Source: Bacillota bacterium (GTDB lineage: Bacteria; Bacillota; Clostridia; Lachnospirales; Lachnospiraceae). Taken from it: a stretch of 64,000 bases of DNA. The stretch's first letter is position 1; each line of letters starts with the position of its first letter. This document shows, in pieces, positions 53,612 through 63,660 of this stretch. Under the pieces are notes generated by a model. The model saw only the letters and a list, made by a program, of their open reading frames with translations, made no database searches and had not been told where the DNA came from. A program made the translations under genes and the position numbers. The DNA is taken from the NCBI GenBank assembly GCA_023395555.1, contig JAEWYQ010000076.1, forward strand, positions 10,989 to 74,988, written 5' to 3'.

Positions 53612-54138
53612 ATGAGACTACGATGAAGAAGAATATTTTGACGGTTATTATTATGGCAATCACACTGATCAATACGGTTCTGCTGGCAGTAATGATTTTT
53701 ACGGTTGTTCCTGCAGCCAGTAAAACAACCCGTCTGATGGACAAGGTTGCTTCCATCATAGAACTGGAATTGGAATCACCGGATGAGAACATGAAGCTTT
53801 CGGTATCGGATATTGTAACCTATAATATTGAGGACAAGCTGACCGTAAATCTGAAGAGTGCAAGCACGGATCCCAAGGACAAGCCTCCTTATGCGGTAAT
53901 GAACGTGTCCCTGTCGGTGAACAGCAAGAGCGCTGATTATGATGATCTCTTTCCCAAGCTCCAGGAGAATGAGAACGCGATTAAGGAAATCGTCCAGGAG
54001 GAATTTGCTGTCTACACCAGGGATGAGGTCTATGCCAATAAAGGCGAGATCAAGGATCGGGTGATTGATCGTATTAAGGAGCTGATGCAGTCTGATTTTG
54101 TTATCAATGTGTCATTTGGAAGTCTGGTTCTTAATTAA
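53608..54138 (+). CDS. fliL: Flagellar basal-body-associated protein FliL
   Basis: Single-span membrane protein that rings the stators and raises their output. Membrane helix near residues 8-30 (LTVIIMAITLINTVLLAVMI), then an extracytoplasmic domain with NIEDKLTVNLKSASTD and the C-terminal EIKDRVIDRIKELM, as in FliL. Length 176. GTG 53608 overlaps the motB stop; ATG 53623 is the other candidate. Confidence 0.88.
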   Translation: MNETTMKKNILTVIIMAITLINTVLLAVMIFTVVPAASKTTRLMDKVASIIELELESPDENMKLSVSDIVTYNIEDKLTVNLKSASTDPKDKPPYAVMNVSLSVNSKSADYDDLFPKLQENENAIKEIVQEEFAVYTRDEVYANKGEIKDRVIDRIKELMQSDFVINVSFGSLVLN

Positions 54139-54219
54139 GGGTGGATTTCTCTCAAAATATGATGATTTTCTTGGTATTTTATGTTATGATGTTACTAGTA
54201 CATTAGGGAGGAAATGACA

Positions 54220-55200
54220 ATGGGCGACGTCCTATCCCAAAATGAGATCGACAACCTGCTGGCGGCGCTAAGCAGTGGTGAACTGGATGCGGATGATTAT
54301 AAGCAATCCTCAGAAAAGCAGGTAAAGAATTATGACTTTGCCAGACCTTCCAAGTTTTCGAAAGAGCATCTTCGCACAATGAATATCATTTTTGAGCATT
54401 ATGCGAGATTGCTGTCTACCAATTTGCCGGCATATCTGAGAAAGAATGTGCAGGTGGAGGTAATCAATTCAGAGGCAGTCCAGTATTCGGAATTTACCAA
54501 TGCATTGTCCAATCCGGTACTGCTGGGGATTGTTGACTTTGCTCCTCTGGAGGGAAATATTATACTGGAACTTGCGGACAACCTGGGGTATGCTATTGTG
54601 GACCGGATGTTAGGCGGAGGGGGGTATCCGCTGGAGAAGGTCCGGGATTTTTCGGAAATTGAGCTGACAATTATTGAACGTATCTTTACCGTGTGTACCA
54701 ATCTGCTCCGTGAACCATGGGCAAATGTGATTCAGATCCAGCCCCGGCTGTTGCGGATTGAGACTAATTCCCAGTTTGCGCAGATTATCTCCCCCAGTGA
54801 GATGATCTCTCTTGTGACCTTGAATCTGAAGATCGGCAATCTTGAAGGGATGATGAATATTTGCCTTCCCTATGTTTGTCTGGAGAAGGTTATTGATAAA
54901 TTGAATACAAAGTACTGGTATTCGACGATGCAGCTGGCTGACGATAAGTCCTACGAGGATATTATCGAGGTTGCCATTTCAAAAGCAAGAGTACCGATCC
55001 GTGCGGTGCTTGGCAAGAGCACGATTTCGGTAAATGACTTTATGAATATGCAGCGAGGGGATATTATCAAATTGAATTCAAAGGTGGAAGATGAATTAAC
55101 CGTCTATGTGGGTAATTTAAATAAATTTACGGCACTTCCGGGCGCCTCCTCAGGCTCCTATGCGGTAAAAATTTCATCAATCAACAGAGGAGAGGAGTAA
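54220..55200 (+). CDS. fliM: Flagellar motor switch protein FliM
   Basis: C-ring protein that binds CheY-P and controls rotation. N-terminal CheY-binding peptide VLSQNEIDNLLAAL, middle CheC-like domain with LGGGGYPLEKVRDFSEIE, and a C-terminal SPOA domain (about 250-320, LGKSTISVNDFMNMQRGDII). ATG 54220 lies 8 bases after GGAGG; the ATG at 54214 is too close. Length 326. Confidence 0.97.
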   Translation: MGDVLSQNEIDNLLAALSSGELDADDYKQSSEKQVKNYDFARPSKFSKEHLRTMNIIFEHYARLLSTNLPAYLRKNVQVEVINSEAVQYSEFTNALSNPVLLGIVDFAPLEGNIILELADNLGYAIVDRMLGGGGYPLEKVRDFSEIELTIIERIFTVCTNLLREPWANVIQIQPRLLRIETNSQFAQIISPSEMISLVTLNLKIGNLEGMMNICLPYVCLEKVIDKLNTKYWYSTMQLADDKSYEDIIEVAISKARVPIRAVLGKSTISVNDFMNMQRGDIIKLNSKVEDELTVYVGNLNKFTALPGASSGSYAVKISSINRGEE

Positions 55201-55206
55201 CGGACT

Positions 55207-56424
55207 ATGGATGGTATGCTGTCTCAAGAAGAGATTAATGCTTTGCTGAACGGCATAGGTACGGAAAGCTCGGACAGTACAATAACAGAGATGTTGACAG
55301 ACGCGGAGAAGGATGCAATTGGTGAGATCTCCAATATCAGTATGGGAACGGCTGCAACAACGCTGTTTTCCCTGGTAAACCAGCGGGTGAATATTACAAC
55401 TCCGGTAGTGGAGTATGCGACCTGGAAGAATATTGTAAACAGCTATGACCGGCCCTGTGTGTTCATTCAAATTTATTATGAGGATGGACTTGACGGCAAT
55501 AATATATTGATTTTAAAAGAAAAAGATGTTAAGGTCATAACAGATTTAATGATGGGAGGGGACGGCACCAATATTGACGGTGAGCTTACCGATCTTCATT
55601 TAAGTGCAATCAGTGAGGCAATGAACCAGATGATGGGTTCTGCCGCAACCAGTATTTCTTCCATGCTGGAGAAGAGAGTTAACATCAGTCCTCCGGCTGC
55701 CGCTTTGGTGGATCTGGAGGAAAATATGAGCGGGGAGAATATTGCGGACTTCCTGAAGGGCAGTTTTGTCCGGGTTTCCTTCCATATGGAGATCGGCGAT
55801 CTGGTAGACAGTGTGTTGATGCAATTATATCCCTTTGATTTTGCAAGAGATCTCTACCGGCAGTTTATAGAGGCAACCTCCATGGAACCGGACGTTCCTA
55901 CCAGGCCTGCCGCAGATAATACGCCGAAGAAGCCGCAGCCTCAACCGGAGCCGGTGCCGCAGCCGATGCAGCCGCCGCCGCAGCCGATGCCTCAGGGCTA
56001 CAGCCCTTATGCGGGAGTACCTTATCCGGGATTTCAAGGAACCCCTGGGTTTCAAGGGAATTTTGAATTTCCTGCTCAGGGAATGCCGCAGCCGATGCCT
56101 TATATGATGCCTCCGGTACAGGACGTAAATGCTTCACCGGTACAATTTGCTCCCTTTACTCCCATGGCTTCCGGTATCGTACAGCCGGAAAATATTGATC
56201 TGCTGATGGATGTGCCTCTGGAAGTAACCGTGGAGTTGGGAAGAACTAATAAATCAATTAAAGAAATACTGGACTTTACCCCCGGAACTATTATAGAATT
56301 GAATCGGTTAGCCGGTGAGCCTATTGATGTGCTTGTCAATGGGAAATTTGTTGCAAAGGGTGAAGTGGTGGTAATGGAAGAGGCCTTTGGTATCCGGGTA
56401 ACAGAAATCATAAAGCAGAAATAG
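55207..56424 (+). CDS. fliY: Flagellar motor switch phosphatase FliY
   Basis: C-ring protein that also dephosphorylates CheY-P. An N-terminal FliM-like peptide MLSQEEINALLNGI, a CheC-type phosphatase domain with both active-site ExxN sets (EISNISMG near residue 40 and EAMNQMMGS near 138), a Pro/Gln/Met-rich linker (about 240-320), and a C-terminal FliN/SPOA domain (VELGRTNKSIKEILDFTPGT). Length 405, versus about 378 in B. subtilis, the difference being in the linker. It could be labelled fliN by annotation pipelines. Confidence 0.95.
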   Translation: MDGMLSQEEINALLNGIGTESSDSTITEMLTDAEKDAIGEISNISMGTAATTLFSLVNQRVNITTPVVEYATWKNIVNSYDRPCVFIQIYYEDGLDGNNILILKEKDVKVITDLMMGGDGTNIDGELTDLHLSAISEAMNQMMGSAATSISSMLEKRVNISPPAAALVDLEENMSGENIADFLKGSFVRVSFHMEIGDLVDSVLMQLYPFDFARDLYRQFIEATSMEPDVPTRPAADNTPKKPQPQPEPVPQPMQPPPQPMPQGYSPYAGVPYPGFQGTPGFQGNFEFPAQGMPQPMPYMMPPVQDVNASPVQFAPFTPMASGIVQPENIDLLMDVPLEVTVELGRTNKSIKEILDFTPGTIIELNRLAGEPIDVLVNGKFVAKGEVVVMEEAFGIRVTEIIKQK

Positions 56425-56461
56425 GAAGAAAAATTAAACACAATAAGATAGGAGAATAAAC

Positions 56462-56824
56462 ATGGCAAAGAGTATTTTAATTTGTGATGACGCGGCATTT
56501 ATGAGAATGATGATCAAGGATATCCTTACCAAGAATGGTTATAGCATCGCCGGGGAGGCTGAGAACGGGATAAAAGCTGTGGATAAATACCAGGAAACCA
56601 GACCGGATCTGGTTATGATGGACATCACTATGCCGGAGATGGATGGAATACAGGCGTTAAAGAAAATCAAGGCATCTGATCCCAGTGCCAATGTTATTAT
56701 GTGTTCCGCTATGGGTCAGCAGGCAATGGTTATTGAATCCATCCAGTCAGGAGCAAAGGACTTTATCGTAAAGCCTTTCCAGGCAGATCGGGTACTGGAG
56801 GCCGTGAAGAAGGCAGTGGGCTGA
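56462..56824 (+). CDS. cheY: Chemotaxis response regulator CheY
   Basis: Single receiver domain, 120 residues. Acidic pair DD at 9-10, phospho-acceptor Asp54 in MMDITMPEMDG, switch Ser in MCSAMGQ and Lys in FIVKPFQ. It binds FliM and is dephosphorylated by FliY, the two genes upstream. GATAGGAG precedes the ATG; the fliO ATG overlaps its stop. Confidence 0.96.
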   Translation: MAKSILICDDAAFMRMMIKDILTKNGYSIAGEAENGIKAVDKYQETRPDLVMMDITMPEMDGIQALKKIKASDPSANVIMCSAMGQQAMVIESIQSGAKDFIVKPFQADRVLEAVKKAVG

Positions 56825-57309
56825 TGGATAGCTGGATAAAGCTGGCGCAACTTGAGCAGGGACAGTTGGATCTGGATCAATTGCTGGGGACTCCGACTCC
56901 GACACCGGTTGAGGGGGATTTGACACAGGTTTTATCCGGAGCGGGCTCGGGGCACAGCTTCTGGCAGCTTGCGGGCTTGCTTCTGGCGCTGATCATTATT
57001 CTGGTGGCTGCCTATTATACTTCCAGGCTGGTGGGAGGCGTTAAGCTGGGGCAGCTTCAGAAGAGTAATTTTCAGGTGATCGATTCTTACCGGATCACAT
57101 CGAATAAGATGCTGCAGATTGTCAAGATCGGGAATAAATATATTGTGATTGCCGTAGGAAAAGAGGAGATCAGCTATATTACGGAGCTGGAGGAAGCACA
57201 AGTGCTCCGGAAGGAGTTTCGTCCGGGGGAGAAGCAAAGCTTCAAACAGATATTGGACAAGCTGAAGAATAATAAAGATGCAAAGGCTGATAACCATGAA
57301 GATACATAA
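56824..57309 (+). CDS. fliO: Flagellar biosynthesis protein FliO (FliZ-like)
   Basis: Small membrane factor that helps assemble FliP. Length 161: a soluble N-terminal part of about 45 residues, one membrane helix (FWQLAGLLLALIIILVAAYY, about 48-68), then a short cytoplasmic domain (YRITSNKMLQIVKIGNKYIV) seen in the FliO/FliZ family. Sequence is weakly conserved; its place before fliP supports the call. It overlaps the cheY stop by one base and fliP by several codons. Confidence 0.85.
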   Translation: MDSWIKLAQLEQGQLDLDQLLGTPTPTPVEGDLTQVLSGAGSGHSFWQLAGLLLALIIILVAAYYTSRLVGGVKLGQLQKSNFQVIDSYRITSNKMLQIVKIGNKYIVIAVGKEEISYITELEEAQVLRKEFRPGEKQSFKQILDKLKNNKDAKADNHEDT

Positions 57310-58141
57310 TAGAAGCAAGGGCTTACGCTTTGGAATTGTTTTTACACTATTGATAGCAGGGGTGCTGTTTTTCTTCCAGGGGGAGAAAGCATATGCCATG
57401 ACGGCACAGGATACGGTTACGACGACGGCGGAGAGCAGCGACAATAACCTCACCGGTTCGCTGGGGCCGCTGGAGTTTACTCTGAATACGGATGAGGATG
57501 CCCAGGGACTTTCCTCGACCCTGCAGATATTGCTGGTCTTAACAGTGATCTCCCTGGCGCCCTCCATACTCATTATGGTAACCTCCTTTACCCGGATTAT
57601 CGTTGTATTGCACTTCACCAGAGCAGCCCTGGGAACCCAGACCACGCCGCCCAACCAGGTGCTGGTGAGTCTTGCGCTGTTCTTAACGATGTTTATCATG
57701 AATCCTGTGTTTACCCAGATTAATGAAGAGGCTGTTAAGCCTCTGACGGCCGGAACCATTACGCGGGAGGAGGCTCTTGATGCGGGTCTGGCTCCAATCA
57801 GGAGCTTTATGATAGATCAAGTGTTGGAAAACCCCAAGGATCTGCGGTTGTTTATGGATATCGCCAAGATTGAGTCAGTGAAGACCTGGGATGATCTTCC
57901 CATTACGGTGATTATTCCGGCTTTCATCATCGGTGAGCTGCGCCGGGCTTTTATTATCGGCTTTATCATTTATATTCCCTTTATTGTAATAGATATGGTG
58001 GTTGCCTCTACCCTGATGTCCATGGGTATGATGATGCTGCCGCCGTCGATGATTTCCATGCCCTTTAAGATACTGCTGTTTGTAATTGCGGATGGCTGGA
58101 ACCTGGTAATCGGCCAGCTTGTGCAGACCTTTTACCGATAA
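57296..58141 (+). CDS. fliP: Flagellar biosynthetic protein FliP
   Basis: Core subunit of the export gate. A cleavable-looking signal peptide (KGLRFGIVFTLLIAGVLFFF) precedes four membrane helices; signatures are MVTSFTRIIVVLHFTRAALG, PPNQVLVSLALFLTMF and IPAFIIGELRRAF, with MMLPPSMISMPFK near the end. ATG 57296 fits best; ATG 57278 is in frame upstream. About 281 residues. It forms the FliP-Q-R gate with the next two genes. Confidence 0.96.
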   Translation: MKIHNRSKGLRFGIVFTLLIAGVLFFFQGEKAYAMTAQDTVTTTAESSDNNLTGSLGPLEFTLNTDEDAQGLSSTLQILLVLTVISLAPSILIMVTSFTRIIVVLHFTRAALGTQTTPPNQVLVSLALFLTMFIMNPVFTQINEEAVKPLTAGTITREEALDAGLAPIRSFMIDQVLENPKDLRLFMDIAKIESVKTWDDLPITVIIPAFIIGELRRAFIIGFIIYIPFIVIDMVVASTLMSMGMMMLPPSMISMPFKILLFVIADGWNLVIGQLVQTFYR

Positions 58142-58155
58142 GGAGGGAAGCGGGT

Positions 58156-58431
58156 ATGAATGAAGCTGTTATAGTTGATATTGCCAGACAGGCGGTGTAC
58201 CTTGTATTGAAGTCAGCGGCTCCGATGCTCCTCACTTCTTTGGTTGTGGGGCTGGTTGTCAGTATTCTGCAGACGGTTACTTCCATTCAGGAACAAACCC
58301 TCACATTTGTTCCGAAGCTGGTTGCAGTATTTCTTGTTATCATCCTGGCGGGCAGCTGGATTTTAAATTCCCTGAAGGAATTTACAGTGGAGCTGTTCTC
58401 CAATTTTAGTTATTACATCAGCACCCTATGA
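58156..58431 (+). CDS. fliQ: Flagellar biosynthetic protein FliQ
   Basis: Export-gate subunit, 91 residues with two membrane helices (about 16-38 and 54-72). The family motif LLTSLVVGLVVSILQTVTSI is clear, with QEQTLTFVPKLVAVFLVI following. It ends in a four-base overlap (ATGA) with fliR. Confidence 0.96.
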   Translation: MNEAVIVDIARQAVYLVLKSAAPMLLTSLVVGLVVSILQTVTSIQEQTLTFVPKLVAVFLVIILAGSWILNSLKEFTVELFSNFSYYISTL

Positions 58432-59195
58432 CCTTTACAATTGAACATTTTGAATTTTTTATTCTAATACTTGTGAGGATTACCGGTTTTCTTTTTACGG
58501 CTCCTTTTTTTTCGTTAAAAAATGTGCCGCGGAATGTTAAGGCAGGATTATCGGTTTTTATGACTGCGATTCTTTTTTACAGCGTTCCATATAGTACGCC
58601 AGAATATACAGGGGTGATCGAATTTGCAATGCTTGTTGCGAAGGAGGCTCTGGCCGGAGCTATCATGGGACTTTTTACTAATATTGCATATCATATCCTG
58701 GCTTTTGCAGGACAGCTGATTGATATGGAAATCGGGTTTTCCATGCTGAATGTCATGGATCCCACCACCAATGTCCAGACCACGATTACGGCCAATCTCT
58801 ACGGCTATCTTGTAATACTGGTAATGATGATCACGAATCTCCACCATTATTTTCTGAGGGCAGCCATCGATTCCTTCCAGGTGATCGGGATAGGGCGGGC
58901 GGTCTTCCGCCCGGATATGTATAAGATGATGGTTCAGTTTATCGCTGAATATTTTGAGATCGGCTTTCGGATTGTACTTCCGATTTTTGCGGCAATCCTC
59001 ATGGTTAACGCGATACTGGCCATACTGGCGAAGATTGCTCCGCAGATGAATATGTTTGTCGTCGGAATGCAGCTTAAGCTTCTTGTGGGGCTGCTGGTAC
59101 TGGCGATGATTATGGAGCTGGTTCCGTCGGTGGCAGACTTTATTTTCAACAAGATGAAGGAGATGCTCCTTGCTTCCATAGAGATACTGAAGTGA
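58428..59195 (+). CDS. fliR: Flagellar biosynthetic protein FliR
   Basis: Export-gate membrane protein, 255 residues with about six helices. Recognisable are VRITGFLFTAPFFSLKNVP, AKEALAGAIMGLF and QLIDMEIGFSMLNVMDPTT. In some species it is fused to FlhB; here the two are separate, 60 bases apart. Confidence 0.95.
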   Translation: MTFTIEHFEFFILILVRITGFLFTAPFFSLKNVPRNVKAGLSVFMTAILFYSVPYSTPEYTGVIEFAMLVAKEALAGAIMGLFTNIAYHILAFAGQLIDMEIGFSMLNVMDPTTNVQTTITANLYGYLVILVMMITNLHHYFLRAAIDSFQVIGIGRAVFRPDMYKMMVQFIAEYFEIGFRIVLPIFAAILMVNAILAILAKIAPQMNMFVVGMQLKLLVGLLVLAMIMELVPSVADFIFNKMKEMLLASIEILK

Positions 59196-59255
59196 AAGGG
59201 GCCCGGGCAGAGGTGACAGCTTCTTAAGTCCGGAAAATCCTTTAGAGGAGGAAGC

Positions 59256-60404
59256 ATGGGTATCAGGATGGTTTCAGAAGAGGAGATGCGTTATTCCTTA
59301 TACCGGATGCCTTATCGTCTGCAGTTTTTTGCAGATGACGGAGATAAGACGGAAGAGCCTACAACCAAGAAGCTGAATGACGCCAGAAAGGAAGGCCGGG
59401 TGGCCAAGAGCAAGGAGCTGGTCACATCCACGGGACTTGCCGCATTTTTTATCCTTATCAAGACCTTTGCCGGCTATTTTGGAGAAAATTTTCTGAAGAA
59501 CTTTAATAAGATGTTTGGTGCCATTGACAGAATGTCCCGAGGAGAGGTGGGAATTAATACCGCTGCCAGCCTGCTGAAGGATGCCATACTGACTATGCTT
59601 CTGACTTGTATTCCGGTATTTGCAATTATGGTAGTGGTCTCTTTTGTGGTAGAGATCTATCAGGTGAAGTGGAAGGTATCGGGTAAATTGGTACAGCCCA
59701 AATTCTCCAGAATAAACCCGGTCAGCGGTATGAAGAGGATAATTTCCAAAGAAAAGCTTCTTGAACTCCTTATTTCACTGCTTAAGATAGGAGTCATATT
59801 TTATCTGGCATATGATACGCTGAAGGACGAATGGAGGACCCTGCTCATCCTCTATGATATGAAGCTGGTACAGGCAGTTTTTCTCATCGGTAATCTGGTG
59901 CTTGATCTGGGAATTCAGATCAGTATGGTGTTCCTGGTGATCGGCTTTGCAGATCTGCTCTATCAGAAGATTAAGTTTAAGAAGGACATGAGAATGTCCA
60001 AGCAGGAAGTCAAGGATGAATATAAGAACTCAGAAGGAGATCCCCAGGTGAAGGGAAAGATCCGCGCCAAGATGCGGGAGGTTTCCCAGCGAAGAATGAT
60101 GCAGGCACTGCCCACCGCCGACGTGGTTATTACCAATCCGACGCATCTGGCAGCGGCAATCAAATATGATAAGACAACCAGCGAAGCGCCGGTCCTCATC
60201 GCCAAAGGGGCGGATTATCTGGCCGAGAAAATCAAAGAGGCAGCCAGGGATCATAATATCACCATTGTAGAGAATAAGCCTCTTGCCCGTATGCTTTATT
60301 ACAATGTGGAGCTTGGGGCGGAGATACCGCCGGAGCTCTATCAGATGACAGCGGAAGTTCTGGCCTATGTTTATGGGCTTAAAAATAAAAAGGCAGTAGT
60401 GTGA
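59256..60404 (+). CDS. flhB: Flagellar biosynthetic protein FlhB
   Basis: Export-gate subunit that switches substrate specificity by self-cleavage. N-terminal cytoplasmic tip RLQFFADDGDKTEEPTTKKL, four membrane helices (about 52-70, 105-130, 160-185, 205-230), and the autocleavage site NPTH in VVITNPTHLAAAIKYD. Length 382. GAGGAGG lies before the ATG. FliK, which triggers the switch, is encoded upstream in the same operon. Confidence 0.97.
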   Translation: MGIRMVSEEEMRYSLYRMPYRLQFFADDGDKTEEPTTKKLNDARKEGRVAKSKELVTSTGLAAFFILIKTFAGYFGENFLKNFNKMFGAIDRMSRGEVGINTAASLLKDAILTMLLTCIPVFAIMVVVSFVVEIYQVKWKVSGKLVQPKFSRINPVSGMKRIISKEKLLELLISLLKIGVIFYLAYDTLKDEWRTLLILYDMKLVQAVFLIGNLVLDLGIQISMVFLVIGFADLLYQKIKFKKDMRMSKQEVKDEYKNSEGDPQVKGKIRAKMREVSQRRMMQALPTADVVITNPTHLAAAIKYDKTTSEAPVLIAKGADYLAEKIKEAARDHNITIVENKPLARMLYYNVELGAEIPPELYQMTAEVLAYVYGLKNKKAVV

Positions 60405-60417
60405 TTAGGAGGTACTG

Positions 60418-62451
60418 ATGAAGAAAAATGATCTGATTGTGGGAATGTTTTTATTATCCGCTTTTATATTTCTGATCATTCCAATGCCGTCCTCTGTGTT
60501 GGACATTTTATTGGCATTGAATATTTCCATTGCCATGGTGGTTTTATTCAATGCTTTGTTTACAAAGGAAGTTCTGAATATGTCGTCCTTTCCGACGATT
60601 CTGTTATTTACCACCATGTTTCGTGTTTCCCTGAACCTGTCCAGCACGAAGCTGATTCTCATGACCGGCAAGCCGGGAAATGTAATAACCACCTTCGGAG
60701 GATTTGTCGGAGGGGGTAATATGGTAATCGGCATTATTGTTTTTATTATTTTAGTCATCGTGCAATTCATGGTGATTAATAAGGGTTCGGAGCGTGTGGC
60801 CGAGGTTACCGCAAGATTTACCCTGGACGCTATGCCCGGTAAGCAGATGGCAATTGATGCGGATCTGAATACGGGTGCGATTAATGATGCCCAGGCGAAG
60901 GAGAGACGGGATAAAATTCAGGCAGAATCAGCTTTCTTTGGTTCCATGGACGGTGCTACCAAGTATGTTAAGGGAGACGCCATGGCAGGCCTTATTATCA
61001 CCATTATTAATATGGCGGGCGGCACTGTGATGGGCGTTCTCTATATGGGAATGCCGGCGATGGATGCACTGGAGCATTTTGCAATTCTGACCATTGGCGA
61101 CGGTCTTGTGAGTCAGATCCCTTCGCTGATGATTTCCCTGGCCACAGGTATTCTGGTTACCAAGGTATCCAAGGAAGCGGATTTTGGCGATTTGCTTATG
61201 GGGCAGCTGTTTTCCATTCCCAAGGTGCTTTATCTGGTAGGCGGAAGCATGATAGCCTTTGGTTTCTTTACACCGCTGAGTACTTTATTATTTACAGCTT
61301 ACGGCTTAATCTTTATTATCTCAGGCAGAGTGATCGCCTCCAAGGTGGAGGTGGCACAGATCGAGGAGGAGGTATCCTCGGAAGAAGCGGCGGCAAGCGA
61401 GATTCGCAGGCCGGAGAATGTGGTATCCCTGCTGCAGGTGGATCCTATTGAGCTGGAATTCGGTTATGGTATCATCCCTCTGGCAGATACCAATCAGGGC
61501 GGAGACCTGCTTGACCGTGTGGTTCTCATCCGGAGGCAGGTGGCGCTGGAGCTGGGCTGTGTGGTTCCCATGATCCGCTTAAGGGATAATATCCAGTTAA
61601 ATCCCAATCAGTATATTATTAAGATTAAGGGGATTCAGGTCAGTGAGGGAGAGATTCTCTTTGACCATTATATGGCCATGAATCCCGGATATGTAGAGGA
61701 GGAGATTACCGGAATTCCTACCTTTGAACCCTCCTTTCATCTGCCGGCGCTCTGGATTACGGAGAGCCAGCGGGAGCGTGCAGAGACTCTGGGCTATACG
61801 GTGGTTGATCCGCCGTCCATTATTGCGACCCATTTGACCGAGGTGGTGCGAAGCCATATCCATGAGCTGCTTACAAGACAGGATGTTCAGAATCTGGTCA
61901 ACAATCTCCAGGAGGCCAATCCGACTTTGGTTCAGGAGCTGGTTCCCAAGCTGCTTAATATCGGAGAGATCCAGAAGGTACTTCAAAATCTCCTGCACGA
62001 AGGGATTTCCATCCGGGATCTGGTTACCATCTTCGAGACCCTGGCAGACTATGCCGCTACCACCCATGATACGGATGTATTGACGGAATATGCGCGTCAG
62101 AGCCTGAAACGGGCGATTTCCAGCAAATATTTTACCTCTGGGGAGATGACCAGTGTGGTTACCCTGGACCCTAAGGTAGAACAGGAAATCATGGGGTCCG
62201 TAAAGCAGTCCGAACAGGGCGCTTATCTGGCACTGGATCCCGGAGTGACCAGGGAGATCATGGAATCGGTTCAAACAGAGGTACATAAGCTGGAGGATCT
62301 GGGTAAGAACCCTATTATCATCACCTCTCCCATCGTCAGAATGTATTTTAAACGGCTGACACAGGATTATTTTAAGGATTTAATTGTGGTATCATATAAT
62401 GAGATCGATTCAAATGTTGAATTACAGTCGGTAGGGATGGTGACAGTATAG
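60418..62451 (+). CDS. flhA: Flagellar biosynthesis protein FlhA
   Basis: Largest export-gate component, 677 residues: eight membrane helices in the N-terminal half with the FHIPEP motif ERVAEVTARFTLDAMPGKQM and ADLNTGAINDAQAKERRD, then a cytoplasmic domain (about 320-677) that binds export chaperones, ending near SYNEIDSNVELQSVGMVTV. Shine-Dalgarno TTAGGAGGTACTG sits close to the ATG. The stop shares its last base with the flhF GTG. Confidence 0.97.
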   Translation: MKKNDLIVGMFLLSAFIFLIIPMPSSVLDILLALNISIAMVVLFNALFTKEVLNMSSFPTILLFTTMFRVSLNLSSTKLILMTGKPGNVITTFGGFVGGGNMVIGIIVFIILVIVQFMVINKGSERVAEVTARFTLDAMPGKQMAIDADLNTGAINDAQAKERRDKIQAESAFFGSMDGATKYVKGDAMAGLIITIINMAGGTVMGVLYMGMPAMDALEHFAILTIGDGLVSQIPSLMISLATGILVTKVSKEADFGDLLMGQLFSIPKVLYLVGGSMIAFGFFTPLSTLLFTAYGLIFIISGRVIASKVEVAQIEEEVSSEEAAASEIRRPENVVSLLQVDPIELEFGYGIIPLADTNQGGDLLDRVVLIRRQVALELGCVVPMIRLRDNIQLNPNQYIIKIKGIQVSEGEILFDHYMAMNPGYVEEEITGIPTFEPSFHLPALWITESQRERAETLGYTVVDPPSIIATHLTEVVRSHIHELLTRQDVQNLVNNLQEANPTLVQELVPKLLNIGEIQKVLQNLLHEGISIRDLVTIFETLADYAATTHDTDVLTEYARQSLKRAISSKYFTSGEMTSVVTLDPKVEQEIMGSVKQSEQGAYLALDPGVTREIMESVQTEVHKLEDLGKNPIIITSPIVRMYFKRLTQDYFKDLIVVSYNEIDSNVELQSVGMVTV

Positions 62452-63659
62452 TGATTATCAAGAAATTTCAGGCGAATACAGAAACGGAAGCAATCCTCCT
62501 TGCCAAGGAAGAACTGGGCAAGGATGCCATTGTAATGAATATCAAAACAGTATCCCCCAGAGGCATCTACCGTCTCCTTCGCAAGCCGCTGGTAGAGGTC
62601 ACGGCTGCCGTGGATGAGAATGGATCGGGTAAGACTGAGAAAGAACGCCCTGCACCGGCTGCCGCGATTCCCAGAAAACCGGTTTTTGCAGATATTATCT
62701 ATGAAGATGAAGGAGAAAAATCGATCTATAGAGAAGGCGCTCAGGGGAGTGCTCCTTCGGCAATTGAGGTGAAACTGAATAATCTTCAAAGCCTGTTGGA
62801 GAGGCAGATCAGCGAGAAGGAAAAGCAGCCGGGGGAGAAGGAAGAGGGAAAGCCGGCAGAGACCAATAAGAATCTTGCCTGCATCCAGTTGGTTTACAAC
62901 CAGCTGGTGGGTAATGAGGTGGACGAAAAGTATGCCAATCAGATTCTCAGTGAGATCGAAGGAACTTTGAATAAGGATGCTTCTGTGGATAATATTCTGG
63001 CCAGCATCTATCAGAAGATTATTTTAAAGCTGGGGCAGCCCAGGATAATCGAAGTGACGGGGAAGACACCGAAGTTCATATTCTTTATCGGTCCCACAGG
63101 GGTGGGGAAGACTACAACCATAGCTAAAATCGCCTCTAAATTCAAGGTGGACGAGAAGGCCAGGATTGCGTTTCTTACAGCGGACACTTACCGTATTGCC
63201 GCGGTGGAACAGCTTCGTACCTATGCCAATATCCTGGGAGTTCCCATCAAAGTGATTTATTCGGCGGAGGAGATGAAGCAGGCAAGGGAGGAGTTCTCCG
63301 CTTATGATCTCGTGTTTGTTGATACGGCGGGCCGTTCCCACCGGAGCAAGGAACAGAGGGACGAGATAGAGGCTCTAATTCATTCTGTTCCGGAGGAGGA
63401 GCGGGAGGTTTATCTGGTTCTCAGCGGGACTACAAAATACAGGGATCTTGTTAAAATCACAGAAGCCTATGCGGAGATTTTCAATTATCGTCTGATTTTT
63501 ACGAAACTGGATGAAACCAGCAGCATCGGTAATTTGTTCAATATACGGATGCTGACGGAGGCGCCGCTGTCCTATGCAGCTTTCGGTCAGAATGTACCTG
63601 ATGATATTTCAAGAGTGGATGCTCAGAATATTGCGAAGCAGCTTTTAAGGGGGCAGTAA
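62451..63659 (+). CDS. flhF: Flagellar biosynthesis GTPase FlhF
   Basis: SRP-family GTPase that sets flagellum number and place with FlhG. Basic/acidic N-terminal B domain (residues 1-110), N domain (about 125-205), G domain with Walker A IGPTGVGKTTTIAKIA, FLTADTYRIAAVEQL, VDTAGRSHRSKEQ and FTKLDETSSIGN. Length 402. The GTG start overlaps the flhA stop. Confidence 0.96.
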   Translation: MIIKKFQANTETEAILLAKEELGKDAIVMNIKTVSPRGIYRLLRKPLVEVTAAVDENGSGKTEKERPAPAAAIPRKPVFADIIYEDEGEKSIYREGAQGSAPSAIEVKLNNLQSLLERQISEKEKQPGEKEEGKPAETNKNLACIQLVYNQLVGNEVDEKYANQILSEIEGTLNKDASVDNILASIYQKIILKLGQPRIIEVTGKTPKFIFFIGPTGVGKTTTIAKIASKFKVDEKARIAFLTADTYRIAAVEQLRTYANILGVPIKVIYSAEEMKQAREEFSAYDLVFVDTAGRSHRSKEQRDEIEALIHSVPEEEREVYLVLSGTTKYRDLVKITEAYAEIFNYRLIFTKLDETSSIGNLFNIRMLTEAPLSYAAFGQNVPDDISRVDAQNIAKQLLRGQ

Positions 63660-63660
63660 C